A stretch of DNA of 64,000 nucleotides from Halopolyspora algeriensis (GTDB lineage: Bacteria > Actinomycetota > Actinomycetes > Mycobacteriales > Pseudonocardiaceae), in contig NZ_QPJC01000007.1 in NCBI RefSeq assembly GCF_003337235.1, positions 160,662 through 224,661 of the forward strand, in the 5' to 3' direction. This document shows, piece by piece, positions 20,802-30,421 of this stretch. Every line of letters begins with the position of its first letter. Position 1 is the stretch's first letter. The position numbers and the translations under genes are program-made. Below the pieces are notes generated by a model that saw only the letters and a list, made by a program, of their open reading frames with translations, ran no database searches and was not told the origin of the DNA.

Positions 20802-22646
20802 CTACCGCACTCGCAGGGTCATTTCGGGAGCGGGCTTCTCCGACAGCGGGATGTCGTAGCGCTGGGTCAGGTAGGAGGCGATGTCGCCGAACAGCGGCGC
20901 CGCCGAGCGCGTACCACTGGGGTTGTCGAGCATGATGCCCACGACATAGCGGGGATCGTCCGCCGGAACGATCCCGGCGAAAGTGACCCAGTGCTTCGAA
21001 TTGCTGTAGCACCCGCAGGCCGGGTCGACCTGCTGTGCCGTCCCCGTCTTGCCCGCGATCTGGTACCCGTCCAGGCCGGCCTGCGGTGCGGTTCCCCGCT
21101 GTCCCGGCACGTCCTGCACCGTCGCGCGGAGCATGTTCGTGACGGTGTCGGCAGTGCGCTCACTGACCACTCGCACACCCTCGGGCCTGGGATGCGGCTT
21201 CCGGGTTCCGTCCGGCTCGACCGTTCCGGCGATGATGCGCGGGGGGATGCGCACGCCGTCGTTGGCGATGGCCTGATACATACCGGCCATCTGCAGCACG
21301 GTCATCGACAAACCCTGCCCGATGGGCAGGTTGGCGAACGTCGTGCCCGACCACTGTTTGCGTGGCGGGACGTGTCCGGAGCTCTCCCCCGGCAGCGCGA
21401 TCCCCGTGCGCGTGCCGAGGCCGAACTTCTTCATCAGGGCACTGAAACGATCCGCGCCCAGCTTCCGAGCGGTCATCAGGGTGCCCACATTGGACGATTT
21501 GGCCAGGACACCGGTGAAGGTCAGCGGGATCGTCCCGTGCGACCAGGCATCGCCGATGGTGCTGCCCCCGATCGAGATCCGCCCGGGAACCTGCAGCACG
21601 GTGTCGGGCTCGACGATGCCCTGCTCGATCGCTCCGGCAGCCGTGATCACCTTGTTCACCGACCCAGGCTCGAACGGAGTGGTCACGGCCGGATTCCCGA
21701 GCTTCTTCTCGGTCCAGGTGTCCTGGTTGCCCGGATCGAAGGTCGTGTCGTTGGCCAGCGCACGAACCTTACCGGTCTGCGCGTCGAGCACGACGGCACT
21801 GCCGCCCTCGGCCCCCCTCTCGGCGACGTAGTCGGCCAGCTTCTGCTGCAGCACGTACTGCAGGTCGGAGTCGATCGTCAGGCGTACGTCGGAGCCGGGC
21901 TTGGCGGGTTCGATCTTCTCGGTTCCCGGGATCACCAGGCTGCCGCCCTGAGCGGTGTACGAGACTTTCGTCCCGTCCTTGCCCGCGAGGACGGGGTCGA
22001 GCGCGTTCTCCAGGCCGAGGAGACCGCGGATCTTGCGCTCGTCCATCCGCCACGTCGCCGCCCCGAGGATGTTCGCGGCCACACCGCCCGCCGGATACTG
22101 GCGCACGGCGCGGTACTCCGCACCGATGTGCGAGTATTCCTCGTGGATCTTTCGTGCCGTGCCCGGATCGACCAACGGGCCGAAGTAACGGAACTTCTTA
22201 CCCGAAAACAGCGCGTCGAGGACCTGCTGCTCGGAGACCTTCCCGCCGGTCACGCGATCGATGTAAGCGGCGGCATTGCGCTTGTACTCCTCGACCGTGG
22301 GCTTGTCGGGATTCTCCCTGTGTGCCTGGCTCACGTGCTTGTGCAGATTTTCCAGGCTCACGAAAAGCTGGCGTGCCTCGCTGCTGAAGGCGAGCACACG
22401 CCCGTTGTTGTCCACGATGGATCCACGCTCGGCCGGGATCGCCCGCGGCGTGACGAGTTGCTCGTTGGCCTGCTCGGACAGGGCATTGGCCTGGAACCCC
22501 TGCACGACGACCAGCTTCGCTCCAGCCGCCACCAGCGCGACCACCAGCACCAACCGTCCCACCGTCAGGCGCCGGGCACTGCCTGCGACGTCCGTACGCG
22601 CCGTTCGACCCACCCGGACCGCCCGAGTGTTCCCGCGCCGGGCCAT
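20802..22646 (-). CDS. ftsI: Class B penicillin-binding protein FtsI (PbpB)
   Basis: Septal transpeptidase partner of FtsW. One N-terminal membrane segment (about 29-50) precedes the dimerisation domain (PRAIPAERGSIVDNNGRVLA). The transpeptidase motifs are SVNK near residue 329 (FEPGSVNKVI), SSN (LAKSSNVGTL) and KTGT near 532 (AGKTGTAQQ). The length of 614 aa is normal. Its ATG overlaps the ftsL stop as TGATG. Unlike M. tuberculosis, where extra genes separate them, ftsI and murE are 85 bp apart here. Confidence 0.96.
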   Translation of the reverse strand: MARRGNTRAVRVGRTARTDVAGSARRLTVGRLVLVVALVAAGAKLVVVQGFQANALSEQANEQLVTPRAIPAERGSIVDNNGRVLAFSSEARQLFVSLENLHKHVSQAHRENPDKPTVEEYKRNAAAYIDRVTGGKVSEQQVLDALFSGKKFRYFGPLVDPGTARKIHEEYSHIGAEYRAVRQYPAGGVAANILGAATWRMDERKIRGLLGLENALDPVLAGKDGTKVSYTAQGGSLVIPGTEKIEPAKPGSDVRLTIDSDLQYVLQQKLADYVAERGAEGGSAVVLDAQTGKVRALANDTTFDPGNQDTWTEKKLGNPAVTTPFEPGSVNKVITAAGAIEQGIVEPDTVLQVPGRISIGGSTIGDAWSHGTIPLTFTGVLAKSSNVGTLMTARKLGADRFSALMKKFGLGTRTGIALPGESSGHVPPRKQWSGTTFANLPIGQGLSMTVLQMAGMYQAIANDGVRIPPRIIAGTVEPDGTRKPHPRPEGVRVVSERTADTVTNMLRATVQDVPGQRGTAPQAGLDGYQIAGKTGTAQQVDPACGCYSNSKHWVTFAGIVPADDPRYVVGIMLDNPSGTRSAAPLFGDIASYLTQRYDIPLSEKPAPEMTLRVR

Positions 22647-23344
22647 CAGGGCCGCCTCGCCTCCGCATCCGGTGCTTGCTGCTGCGAAGACCGCCCGGAC
22701 GCGGCGTGCTCCGGCGGGGGCGGTGCCTTCGCGGGAGCCTTCGCAGGCTCCGGCTCACCGAGCACGGTCACCGACCCGTCGGGCTGTACCTTCAGATGGG
22801 CAGGCTCGGGGCCGGGAACCAGTCCGATCTCACGGGCACGCCGCTGCACTGCCGGTGTCGAGCTCATCTTGCTGACCTGGGCCAGCAGGGTTTCCTTGCG
22901 CTCGCTGAGCGCATTGACCCGGGCTTCGGCGCGTTGCAGCTCGTAGGAGTTGCCGACCGCGGAAATGGACAGCCACAGCGTGCTCACGATGCCCGCCACG
23001 AGCACCGTCATCACCGCCACGACGAAGGACAGCCGCGAGGACGTGACCTTCGTCTGCAGTTGCCGGGCCTTGGTGGCTTTCGGCTGCTGTGCCTTGGCAT
23101 GCTCTTTCGTCTTCCGCCTGCGCTGCGACTGCCGCTGATCGGGTGGCTGCCGTGCCGAGCGAGTCCGCTGTACGCGGTGCTGGTGACGCGCCCGGGTCCG
23201 TTCCGGGGCCTGTACCCGCTCCCGCTCGGCCGTCCGCGCGTTCCGGGCGTTGCGCTGACCCTGGGACTTCCGGCCCCCCTCGGCCGCGCGTTCGTTCCGG
23301 TCCTTGCGCGCGGCGGACGTTCGCGCGCGTGTCGGTGCCGTCAT
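22646..23344 (-). CDS. ftsL: FtsL-like septum protein
   Basis: A bitopic protein of 232 aa. A very basic, Arg/Gln-rich cytoplasmic N-terminus (1-100) is followed by one membrane segment (about 105-128), then a coiled coil ([26 protein letters not shown]), and a Pro/Ala-rich tail. The motif [12 protein letters not shown] is typical of actinobacterial FtsL. Identification rests on topology and on location between rsmH and ftsI. The ATG overlaps the rsmH stop as ATGA. Confidence 0.9.
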   Translation of the reverse strand: MTAPTRARTSAARKDRNERAAEGGRKSQGQRNARNARTAERERVQAPERTRARHQHRVQRTRSARQPPDQRQSQRRRKTKEHAKAQQPKATKARQLQTKVTSSRLSFVVAVMTVLVAGIVSTLWLSISAVGNSYELQRAEARVNALSERKETLLAQVSKMSSTPAVQRRAREIGLVPGPEPAHLKVQPDGSVTVLGEPEPAKAPAKAPPPPEHAASGRSSQQQAPDAEARRP

Positions 23345-24372
23345 GCCCCCTCCTTGATTCGCTCCGCAGCCCGGAGTCGCACCGATGCGGCCCTGGGGTT
23401 GGCCTCCGTTTCCTCTTCCCCGGCGAGCTCGGCACCGCGGGTGAGCAACCGCAGTTGCGGACCGTGTCCCGGCAATTCCACCGGCAGGCCGGCCGGAGTG
23501 CTCGACTTCGCCCGCTCGGCCAGCGTGCGTTTGACCCTCCGGTCCTCCAGCGAGTGGTAGGACAGGATCGCGGCACGTCCCCCCACGGCCAGGGAGTCCA
23601 GCGCCCGGGGCAGCGCCCGCGAGAGCACCTCCAGCTCACCGTTGACCTCGATGCGCAGGGCCTGGAAGGTGCGCTTCGCCGGATGACCACCCGTCCGCCT
23701 GCTTGCCGCAGGGACCGCGTCGTAGAGCAACTGCACCAGCCGTGCGCTGGTGGTGAACGGCTCGCGCTCGCGCTCGCGCACGATGGCATTGGCGATTCTG
23801 GAGGCGAACTTCTCTTCCCCGTAGTCCCGCAGGATCCGGGTCAGATCACGTGCCGGGTAGGTGTTGAGCACGTCCGCCGCCGTGCTTTCGGCACCGGAAT
23901 CCATCCGCATGTCCAGCGCCGCGTCCTGGGAGTAGGAGAACCCGCGTCCGACCTGGTCGAGTTGCAAGGACGACACTCCGAGGTCGAACAGCACACCGTC
24001 CACTTCGGAGAAACCGAGTTCGGCGAGGACGTCGTCCACTTCGTCGTAGACGGCGTGCACCAGGTGCGTGCGCGCGGCGTAGGGGGCCAGCCGGTCGCCG
24101 GCCAGCCGCAGCGCCTCGGGGTCGCGGTCCAACCCGACGAGGGTCAGCTCGGGGTGTGCCGCCAGCAGAGCCTCGGCGTGACCGCCCATTCCCAGGGTCG
24201 CGTCCACGACGACCGCGGTGCGGCCCGCCGGTCGCACCGCCAGTGCCGGTGCCAGCAGCTCGAGTGTGCGTTCCAGCAGCACCGGAACGTGCCGATCCCG
24301 AGCCGACTCGCCGGCGAGCGGCGCGGAAGCCCCACCGCACTGCTCACCGTTCTGGTGCGCGCTGCCGGCCAC
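23341..24372 (-). CDS. rsmH: 16S rRNA (cytosine-1402-N4) methyltransferase RsmH
   Basis: Formerly MraW. It methylates C1402 of 16S rRNA using SAM. Motifs are [13 protein letters not shown], the SAM loop [58 protein letters not shown] and [13 protein letters not shown]. The GTG at 24372 has GGGAGGG 6 nt upstream and gives 343 aa; a much longer open frame upstream is not coding. It follows mraZ after 344 bp containing a probable regulatory RNA. Confidence 0.95.
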   Translation of the reverse strand: MAGSAHQNGEQCGGASAPLAGESARDRHVPVLLERTLELLAPALAVRPAGRTAVVVDATLGMGGHAEALLAAHPELTLVGLDRDPEALRLAGDRLAPYAARTHLVHAVYDEVDDVLAELGFSEVDGVLFDLGVSSLQLDQVGRGFSYSQDAALDMRMDSGAESTAADVLNTYPARDLTRILRDYGEEKFASRIANAIVREREREPFTTSARLVQLLYDAVPAASRRTGGHPAKRTFQALRIEVNGELEVLSRALPRALDSLAVGGRAAILSYHSLEDRRVKRTLAERAKSSTPAGLPVELPGHGPQLRLLTRGAELAGEEETEANPRAASVRLRAAERIKEGA

Positions 24373-24716
24373 AACGGACCCTCCCTTCCGCGTGCCTCGC
24401 GTGGTTGTGCACACCGTGCTCGCAGCCGCAGCACCCGCCCTTGCACGGCACATCACGCTGCACCGAGCTGCTGCCGACCGGTTCGGAGTGGATCTCGCCA
24501 GGTCCCCGCCCGCCCGCCGCGTCCTGGTACCGGGGAAGTTGCACCAGGACGGCACCCATCGGGCGGACAGAGGCCTTACGACACCCGCAACGAACCGAGC
24601 ACCGCTTTCTTCGTCTCCGAAGAGGATGCGCGGATCGGCTTTTTCGCCTGAGAGATCACCCTGAGCAGAATGACCCGCTCCGAGGACCACCCACGCAGAC
24701 CTTCGGAACCGTTCCT
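24373..24716 (-). ncRNA. mraZ-rsmH spacer with mraW-RNA-like hairpin
   Basis: The 344-bp spacer has no convincing ORF. It contains a perfect 8-bp stem (24521-24528 with 24543-24550) whose 14-nt loop reads GCAACTTCCCCGGT on the minus strand. From memory, the mraW RNA motif is a conserved actinobacterial structure in the 5' UTR of mraW (rsmH) whose conserved sequence includes CUUCCCC. Position, hairpin and loop agree. Its mechanism is unknown. The exact extent is uncertain; the hairpin at 24521-24550 is the firm part. Confidence 0.65.
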
Positions 24717-25148
24717 CTAGAAAACGCCGGGCAGCACCTCCTCCTGCGCCTGTGCATAGCTCTCCTCGTGCTCGTCGAGGTAGGTCTGCCACCGTTCGGC
24801 GTTCCAGATCTCCAACCTGTTGATCGCACCGATGACCACGCACTCCTTGGACAGCCCGGCATAACGCCGTAGCTCCGGTGCGATCGAGATCCGTCCCTGC
24901 CCGTCCGGCTCCTGCTCGTCCGTTCCGGCGAACAGGTAGCGCTGGTAGGCGCGAACGGATTCGTTGGTGAAGGGAGCCTCGGCGACCTTGCGGGCCATCT
25001 GCTCGAACTCGGCACGCGGGAAGACGTACAGGCAGTGATCCTGTCCCTTGGTGATCATCAGCCCCCCTGCCAGTGCTTCCCGGAACTTCGCGGGCAGCGT
25101 CAACCGCCCCTTGTCGTCGAGCTTGGGACTGTGGGTACCGAGAAACAC
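24717..25148 (-). CDS. mraZ: Transcriptional regulator MraZ
   Basis: AbrB-fold DNA-binding protein that heads and represses the dcw operon. The 143-aa product has the two tandem MraZ half-domains: [25 protein letters not shown] and [24 protein letters not shown] place the start at GTG 25148 because GGAGG lies 9 nt upstream and the next residues are the conserved FLGT; the frame is open a further 52 codons in non-coding sequence. Candidate MraZ boxes lie 131-165 bp upstream. Confidence 0.96.
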   Translation of the reverse strand: MFLGTHSPKLDDKGRLTLPAKFREALAGGLMITKGQDHCLYVFPRAEFEQMARKVAEAPFTNESVRAYQRYLFAGTDEQEPDGQGRISIAPELRRYAGLSKECVVIGAINRLEIWNAERWQTYLDEHEESYAQAQEEVLPGVF

Positions 25149-25278
25149 CCCGGAACCACCTCCAGGCCCGTGTACTGCCCGCCCACCCGCATCGCGCGAC
25201 GGCCGCCCACCCCTGCGCGGGGCCGTTCCTCCACGGAGCTCTTCCTCCGCAAAGCTCTTCCACGGTGAGGCCCTTCCG

Positions 25279-25313
25279 CCCCACCGCGTGCCACAGTACC
25301 CCACGGTGCCCCA
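25279..25313 (-). promoter_or_regulatory. MraZ operator array upstream of mraZ
   Basis: On the minus strand TGGGG boxes recur every 10 bp: complement positions 25309-25313, 25299-25303, a degenerate TGGCA at 25289-25293, and 25279-25283, each separated by 5 nt. MraZ is known to bind TGGG-type repeats with 5-nt spacers in front of its own gene. The array should mediate autorepression of the dcw operon. Confidence 0.75.
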
Positions 25314-25389
25314 CCGTCAACACGAAACACCCCGCGGCGATCACGGACTCGGATCCCGTTTTCGCTGGTGGCAGGCGTAGTCAGGACGG

Positions 25390-25404
25390 TGGGGCACGGT
25401 GGGG
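25390..25404 (+). promoter_or_regulatory. Second MraZ-like box pair facing moxR
   Basis: TGGGG-CACGG-TGGGG at 25390-25404 has the same 5-nt spacing but on the plus strand, 77 bp beyond the mraZ array and oriented towards moxR. The whole 600-bp mraZ-moxR spacer (25149-25748) is otherwise without a supported gene. A weak promoter-like pair, TTGAGA (25605) and TATGTC (25629) with an 18-nt spacer, could serve moxR. Confidence 0.45.
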
Positions 25405-25748
25405 TGAACATCGCCGTCCCGTTGCCGCAGGTCTTTCGCCCGGGCAGCGAGCCGGACCCGGGCTCGCGGTGCGACATGCCACGGTGCTCGGCACGAGTAC
25501 CCGAAAGTGGAGCGGAGCCGGAGGCCACGCCCGTCACACCACGGGCGAGCGGCCCGAGCGGCTGCCGCGATTGGCGGGCGCCCGCCTCGACAGGCTGCCA
25601 TGGTTTGAGACACTGCATGGCACGCCGGTATGTCGATCGCATGCCGTGGCCGGGTGGCACAGCTCGGTGGGAACCCCTGCGCCCACAGCGACGTCGGGCA
25701 CGGATGACCGCCTCACCACGGGCCCCCGAAAGAGCACCTGGAGGTTGC

Positions 25749-26813
25749 GTGACTCCCTCGATGCCCACATCCGGTACCACCCTTCCCGGCAGTGGTCCGG
25801 ACCAGCAGCCGGCGTCGAGTCGTGACTCGACGCTGCCCGGCGACATCTCCATCGACCACCTGCACTCCACCCTGGAACGCATCGCGGCGAACATGGCGCA
25901 GGTCCTGGTGGGCAAACCCGAGGTGGTCCGCGTCACGCTCGTGACCCTGCTGGCCGAGGGACACCTGCTCGTCGAGGACGTACCCGGCGTGGGCAAGACC
26001 TCACTGGCCAAGGCGCTGGCACGTTCCATCGACTGCACCGCCAGCCGCATCCAGTTCACACCGGACCTGCTGCCCAGCGACATCACCGGAGTATCGGTCT
26101 ACAACCGCCAGACCGAGAGCTTCGAATTCCGCGCGGGACCGGTGTTCGCCAGCATCGTCGTCGGCGACGAGATCAACCGGGCCTCTCCCAAAACCCAGTC
26201 GGCGCTGCTGGAGTGCATGGAGGAGAACCAGGTGACCGTCGACGGGCACACGTACTCCCTCGACAGCCCTTTCATGGTGCTCGCCACGCAGAACCCGGTC
26301 GAGATGGAGGGCACCTACGCACTCCCCGAGGCGCAGCGGGACCGTTTCACCGCGCGGATCTCGATCGGCTACCCGGACCAGACGGCGGAATTGGCCATGC
26401 TCGACGAGCATTCCGCTGCCGACCCGCTGCACGCTCTGCGCCCGGTCACCGACGGCCCGGAGATCGAGACCCTGGTGCGGGCCGTGCGCGGCGTCCACGT
26501 CGCGACCGAAGTCCGCCGGTACGCCGTCGAGCTGGTCACCGCCACCCGGCAACTGGCGGAGCTGCGACTGGGGGCCTCGCCCCGCTCGACGCTCCAGCTC
26601 GTGCGCGCCGCCCGCGCCCAGGCCGCCCTGTCCGGGCGCGAATTCGTGATTCCCGACGACGTCCAGGCCGTTGCCGTTCCGGTTCTCGCCCACCGGCTGG
26701 TGCTGACCGGCGAGGCACACGCCACTCGGCATTCCCCCGCCGAACTCGTCGAGCGGCTGCTGCACAAGATCCCGGTTCCCCGGGGCAACGGCACCGATGG
26801 CGGGCGACGGTAG
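25749..26813 (+). CDS. MoxR-family AAA+ ATPase
   Basis: AAA+ chaperone-like ATPase, usually assisting assembly or activation of partner proteins encoded nearby. Walker A is DVPGVGKTSLAKAL, Walker B IVVGDEINRASP, and sensor 1 LATQNPVEMEGTYALPEAQRDRF. I take GTG 25749 with GGAGG immediately upstream (354 aa); ATG 25761 is an alternative. The frame is open to 25368 but that part reads as non-coding. It forms an operon with DUF58 and transglutaminase genes, a widely conserved trio. Confidence 0.92.
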   Translation: MTPSMPTSGTTLPGSGPDQQPASSRDSTLPGDISIDHLHSTLERIAANMAQVLVGKPEVVRVTLVTLLAEGHLLVEDVPGVGKTSLAKALARSIDCTASRIQFTPDLLPSDITGVSVYNRQTESFEFRAGPVFASIVVGDEINRASPKTQSALLECMEENQVTVDGHTYSLDSPFMVLATQNPVEMEGTYALPEAQRDRFTARISIGYPDQTAELAMLDEHSAADPLHALRPVTDGPEIETLVRAVRGVHVATEVRRYAVELVTATRQLAELRLGASPRSTLQLVRAARAQAALSGREFVIPDDVQAVAVPVLAHRLVLTGEAHATRHSPAELVERLLHKIPVPRGNGTDGGRR

Positions 26814-26815
26814 CC

Positions 26816-28075
26816 GTGCTGCGCAGTCTCACTCTCCGCGGACGGTGCCTGCTGGCGGCGGGCACGGCCGCCGCGCTGTGCGCGATCGTCCTCGACGAAC
26901 GGGACCTGTTGCGGGTCGCGGCCTTCGTCGCGGCGTTGCCGCTCCTGGCGATGTGGCTGTCCGGCCGAACCCGGGTCGCGCTGGGAGCCCGCCGGGAGGT
27001 CGACCCCGGCCGGGTCGCGGTGGGGTCGGACACCACGGTGCGCCTGCATCTCGGCGGCCGGGGCCGGCTTCCCGCGGCAGGGCTGTACCTGGAGGACGGT
27101 GTGCCCTATGCGCTGGGTGGGCGGCCGCACCTTCGGCTCGACCGCCCACCCGGGCAGCACGGCACGGTCGTGGAGTACCGGATACGCCCCGCGCTGCGCG
27201 GCATTCACCGAATCGGTCCCCTGCACACCCGGGTGCGTGATCCCTTCGGGCTCGCCGAGTCCGAGAACGAGCTCGCCGGCCACAGCCGCCTGGTGGCTGT
27301 CCCCCGCGTGGTCTCGCTGACCGGCCTGCCCGCCGGTTCCGGCCTCGGCGCTGGGGAGGACGGTGACAGGCGCCTGCGGGCCGGCCACGGCGAAGACGAC
27401 ACGATGGTGCGCGAATACCGGCACGGCGACGACATGCGACGGGTGCACTGGAAGATGACCGCGCGCCGGGACGAGCTGATGGTCCGTCTCGAGGAACGAC
27501 CACGACACGGCGGGGTCACCGTCCTGATCGATCACCGCGCGGCAGCGCACCGGGGCACCGGGGCGCAGTCGAGCATCGAATGGGCGATCTCGGCCGCCGC
27601 CAGTATCTGCCTGCAACTGCATGCGCGTGGACAGCGGGTTCGGTTGGTCACGGTGGACGGAAGTCCCCTGACGGGCGGGGTCGACGGATACAGCGGCGGG
27701 GACGGCGACACGGCCGTTCTCGATGCGCTGGCCGCACTGCAGCCGTCACCGCGGCGCGATCTGATGTGCGGCACCGATCCCGGGGCAGGCCAGGAGCTGA
27801 TCGCGGTGCTGGGGTCGACGACGGCGACGGGGGTCACGGAGTTGACGAAGCTCCGCCCGCATGGCGCGCACAGCCGGGCCGTACTGCTCAATGTCCGCAG
27901 GTGGAGCGGTGAGAGCACCGACGGCGGCTTCGACACCGGCGAGACCGCGAGCCGGTTGCGCGCTTCGGGATGGACGGTGGCCACGGCCGACGGGCCGGAT
28001 TCCTCGATAGCGGCGGTCTGGGACCACCTGTGCAGGCAAAGCAGCCCGATGCAGCACACGGCGGTACCGCGATGA
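26816..28075 (+). CDS. DUF58 membrane-associated protein
   Basis: A 419-aa protein with two N-terminal hydrophobic segments (about residues 10-45). The DUF58 signature is present: VREYRHGDDMRRVHWKMTARR, followed by a VWA-like fold region (VTVLIDHRAA). DUF58 proteins are the regular partners of MoxR ATPases; their molecular role is not defined. GTG 26816 lies 2 bp after the moxR stop with only a weak ribosome site, and its own stop overlaps the next ATG as ATGA. The three genes look cotranscribed and translationally coupled. Confidence 0.85.
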   Translation: MLRSLTLRGRCLLAAGTAAALCAIVLDERDLLRVAAFVAALPLLAMWLSGRTRVALGARREVDPGRVAVGSDTTVRLHLGGRGRLPAAGLYLEDGVPYALGGRPHLRLDRPPGQHGTVVEYRIRPALRGIHRIGPLHTRVRDPFGLAESENELAGHSRLVAVPRVVSLTGLPAGSGLGAGEDGDRRLRAGHGEDDTMVREYRHGDDMRRVHWKMTARRDELMVRLEERPRHGGVTVLIDHRAAAHRGTGAQSSIEWAISAAASICLQLHARGQRVRLVTVDGSPLTGGVDGYSGGDGDTAVLDALAALQPSPRRDLMCGTDPGAGQELIAVLGSTTATGVTELTKLRPHGAHSRAVLLNVRRWSGESTDGGFDTGETASRLRASGWTVATADGPDSSIAAVWDHLCRQSSPMQHTAVPR

Positions 28076-30324
28076 GCCGCACCCGCGGGCCGACCCCTCG
28101 CCGCGGTATCGGGCGTGATGCCGCGGCGGCCGTGGCCGGGGCGCTGGCCGTCCTGCTCACTTCGACCGCGTTCTCCGGCGTCTTCAGCGACGCGCGCTGG
28201 GTGCTGCCGATGATCACGGCGGTCGGCACGATCGCATCGGCCGGGATGGTCGCTCGCTCGCGGCGTTGGGCAACGCCCTGGGTGATCACGACCCAGGCGG
28301 TGGTGCTGCTGGTGGTGCTGACCGCCGTGTTCTCGGACAGGGCGATTCTGGGAGTGCTCCCCGGCCCCGGGACGATCACCGAACTGTGGACACTGCTCGG
28401 CACGGCGCTGGGGACGGTCCGCACTGCGGTGCCGCCTGTTTCCGCCGATACCGCACTGCAGTGTCTGGTGTTTCTGGGTATCGGTCTCACTGCGCTGCTG
28501 CTCGACGCGATAGCGGTGTCGCTGAGATCACCTGCCGTGGCGGGCCTGGTCCTGCTGTGCGTGTTCGCGGTCCCGGCCTCCCTTTCCGACGACCTGCTGC
28601 CGTGGTGGACGTTTCTGACGGGTGCCCTCGGCTTCGTGCTGCTGCTGATGGCCGGGAGCAGGCGCGAGCACACCGGATCCGGTGAACGGGAGGAGCACCG
28701 GTTCGTCGGACTCGGCGGGCAATCGCTCACGATCGCCGGTTTGGCAGCGGTGGTGGCGCTGCTGGCGGGCTCCACCTTCACCGCGGTCGGCACCGAGGGG
28801 CGCCTGCCCGGTTCGTCTCCCACCGCCGACGGAGAGGCCGGCGAGATCGGCATCCGCCCTTTCACGTCGCTGCAGGGCCAGCTCACCCGCAACAATGTGG
28901 TCGAACTGTTCCGGGTGCGGGGGCTGCCCGAGGACGCTTACCTGCGAGCCATGACCCTGCGGGAGTTCGACCCCTCCAGCGGGTGGAAACTCGCCGGGCT
29001 CACCCGCGGTGTCCCTGCCCGAGGATCGTTGCCGCTCCCCCCGGGCAGGGACCCGTCGAGTGGCTCCCGTGTGCGCATCGAGATCGAACCGCTCGGCTAC
29101 CGGGACGCGTGGCTACCGGTCTTCGGCGTGCCGCTGCGGGTCTCCGGGATGGGACGGAACTGGCGCTACGATCCGGCGGCCGGGGTGCTGTTCACCCAGT
29201 CCCGGCAGGAGTCCCGGTCGTACGTCGAGACGGCATTGCTGCCCGAGCACAGCCCGGCGGAACTGCGCCGGGCCGAGGGTCCGCTCCGCATCGACCCGAG
29301 CTATCTCGAGCTCCACGGTGTGGAACCGCGTATCACCAACCTGGCCGCACGGATCACCGCGGAGGCGGACACCGCCTTCGACAAGGCCGTCGCGCTGAAC
29401 CGGTTCTTCACCGACCCCGGCAACGGATTCGTCTACGACGAGCAGACCGCCCCGGTCTCCTCCGGCAGCGCGCTGGCCGACTTCCTGTTCCGGGGCAAGC
29501 GCGGCTACTGCGAACAGTTCGCATCCTCGATGGCGGTGCTGCTGCGCGCCGTCGGTATTCCGTCCCGGGTTGCCGTCGGATTCACCTCGGGGCGCCGCGA
29601 CGGTGACAGTCGCCTCATCACCACCGAGGACGCGCACGCGTGGGTCGAGGCCTACTTCCCCGGTGTCGGCTGGACCACCTTCGACCCGACGCCGCTGGAC
29701 GACGGCCGCACCTCGCTGCCCTCCCACCTGACCGGCGAGCAGCCTGCCGGGGAATCGCAGACCTCGGAGACGCCCGGCCAGGACTCGTCCCCGACCGACT
29801 CGGAACAGGCCGCCGGCGGCGATGCTCGTGAAGACCTCGCCACTCCCCTGCCGGAGCCGCCCCTGGCCGAGACCACCGACAACAGCGTGTGGGCCACCGC
29901 AGGTCTGTGTGCCCTGGTCGTGGCCGTGCTGGTGGCTCCTGCCACGGTGCGTTCGGTCCGGCGCCACCGCCGCATGGCCGTGGTCACCGGCGGGGCGCCG
30001 GGTGCGGCGACCACGGCCTGGCGGGAAGTGCTCGACGAGTTCCGGGACCGCGGCAGCCTGCCCGCGACCACCGATACGGCCCGCGGCGTGGCCGGTGAGC
30101 TCACCGAACGACACGGTCTCGACGCGGAGGGGGTCGATGCCATGCGAGCTCTGGTCGCCGCCGTCGAGAGAGACTGGTACGCACCCGCGGGACAACCTGT
30201 CGACCCGGCACTGCCGGACGTGCTGCGTCGGGTACGGGACAGTCTCCGGCGCAGCGCGCCGCTGCGCCGACGCCAGCGGCTGCTCCCCCGGTCCGTACTG
30301 CGCACCGGGAGGCCGGAGACGTGA
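28072..30324 (+). CDS. TgpA-like membrane transglutaminase
   Basis: A 750-aa protein. An N-terminal bundle of about six membrane segments (20-215) precedes a periplasmic-side transglutaminase core and one more membrane segment near residue 610. The catalytic triad candidates are Cys in KRGYCEQFASS (near 478), His in EDAHAWVEAY (near 521) and Asp in TTFDPTP (near 537). A cytoplasmic DUF4129-like tail follows. Substrates of this family in actinobacteria are unknown; cell-surface cross-linking or proteolysis is inferred from the fold. Ends just before a strong terminator. Confidence 0.88.
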   Translation: MSRTRGPTPRRGIGRDAAAAVAGALAVLLTSTAFSGVFSDARWVLPMITAVGTIASAGMVARSRRWATPWVITTQAVVLLVVLTAVFSDRAILGVLPGPGTITELWTLLGTALGTVRTAVPPVSADTALQCLVFLGIGLTALLLDAIAVSLRSPAVAGLVLLCVFAVPASLSDDLLPWWTFLTGALGFVLLLMAGSRREHTGSGEREEHRFVGLGGQSLTIAGLAAVVALLAGSTFTAVGTEGRLPGSSPTADGEAGEIGIRPFTSLQGQLTRNNVVELFRVRGLPEDAYLRAMTLREFDPSSGWKLAGLTRGVPARGSLPLPPGRDPSSGSRVRIEIEPLGYRDAWLPVFGVPLRVSGMGRNWRYDPAAGVLFTQSRQESRSYVETALLPEHSPAELRRAEGPLRIDPSYLELHGVEPRITNLAARITAEADTAFDKAVALNRFFTDPGNGFVYDEQTAPVSSGSALADFLFRGKRGYCEQFASSMAVLLRAVGIPSRVAVGFTSGRRDGDSRLITTEDAHAWVEAYFPGVGWTTFDPTPLDDGRTSLPSHLTGEQPAGESQTSETPGQDSSPTDSEQAAGGDAREDLATPLPEPPLAETTDNSVWATAGLCALVVAVLVAPATVRSVRRHRRMAVVTGGAPGAATTAWREVLDEFRDRGSLPATTDTARGVAGELTERHGLDAEGVDAMRALVAAVERDWYAPAGQPVDPALPDVLRRVRDSLRRSAPLRRRQRLLPRSVLRTGRPET

Positions 30325-30353
30325 CCAGCGTCCGCCCGACGGGCGGCAGGTTG

Positions 30354-30405
30354 CGGCAGACCCGGTGCCCGGGCCGTCGAGGCGGCCCGGGCACCGGGTC
30401 TGCCG
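30354..30405. terminator. Bidirectional terminator between convergent genes
   Basis: A perfect 23-bp inverted repeat (30354-30376 and 30383-30405) with a 6-nt loop lies between the end of the transglutaminase gene (+) and the DUF3040 gene (-). The stem is almost entirely G/C. It is the strongest hairpin I see in the window. No U-tract follows, as is common in actinobacteria. Confidence 0.85.
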
Positions 30406-30421
30406 AATCACAGGTGATGTG

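Noticed and set aside
24600-24716. Resemblance to a glycine riboswitch (CTCTCAGGCGAAAAAGCC on the minus strand)
   Set aside because: The other conserved halves of the aptamer are missing and the downstream gene is rsmH, not glycine metabolism; the mraW RNA explanation fits the position better.
25368-25748. N-terminal extension of MoxR from an upstream start at 25368
   Set aside because: The extra 127 residues are low-complexity and overlap the MraZ-like boxes. GTG 25749 has a ribosome site and the protein then has normal family length.
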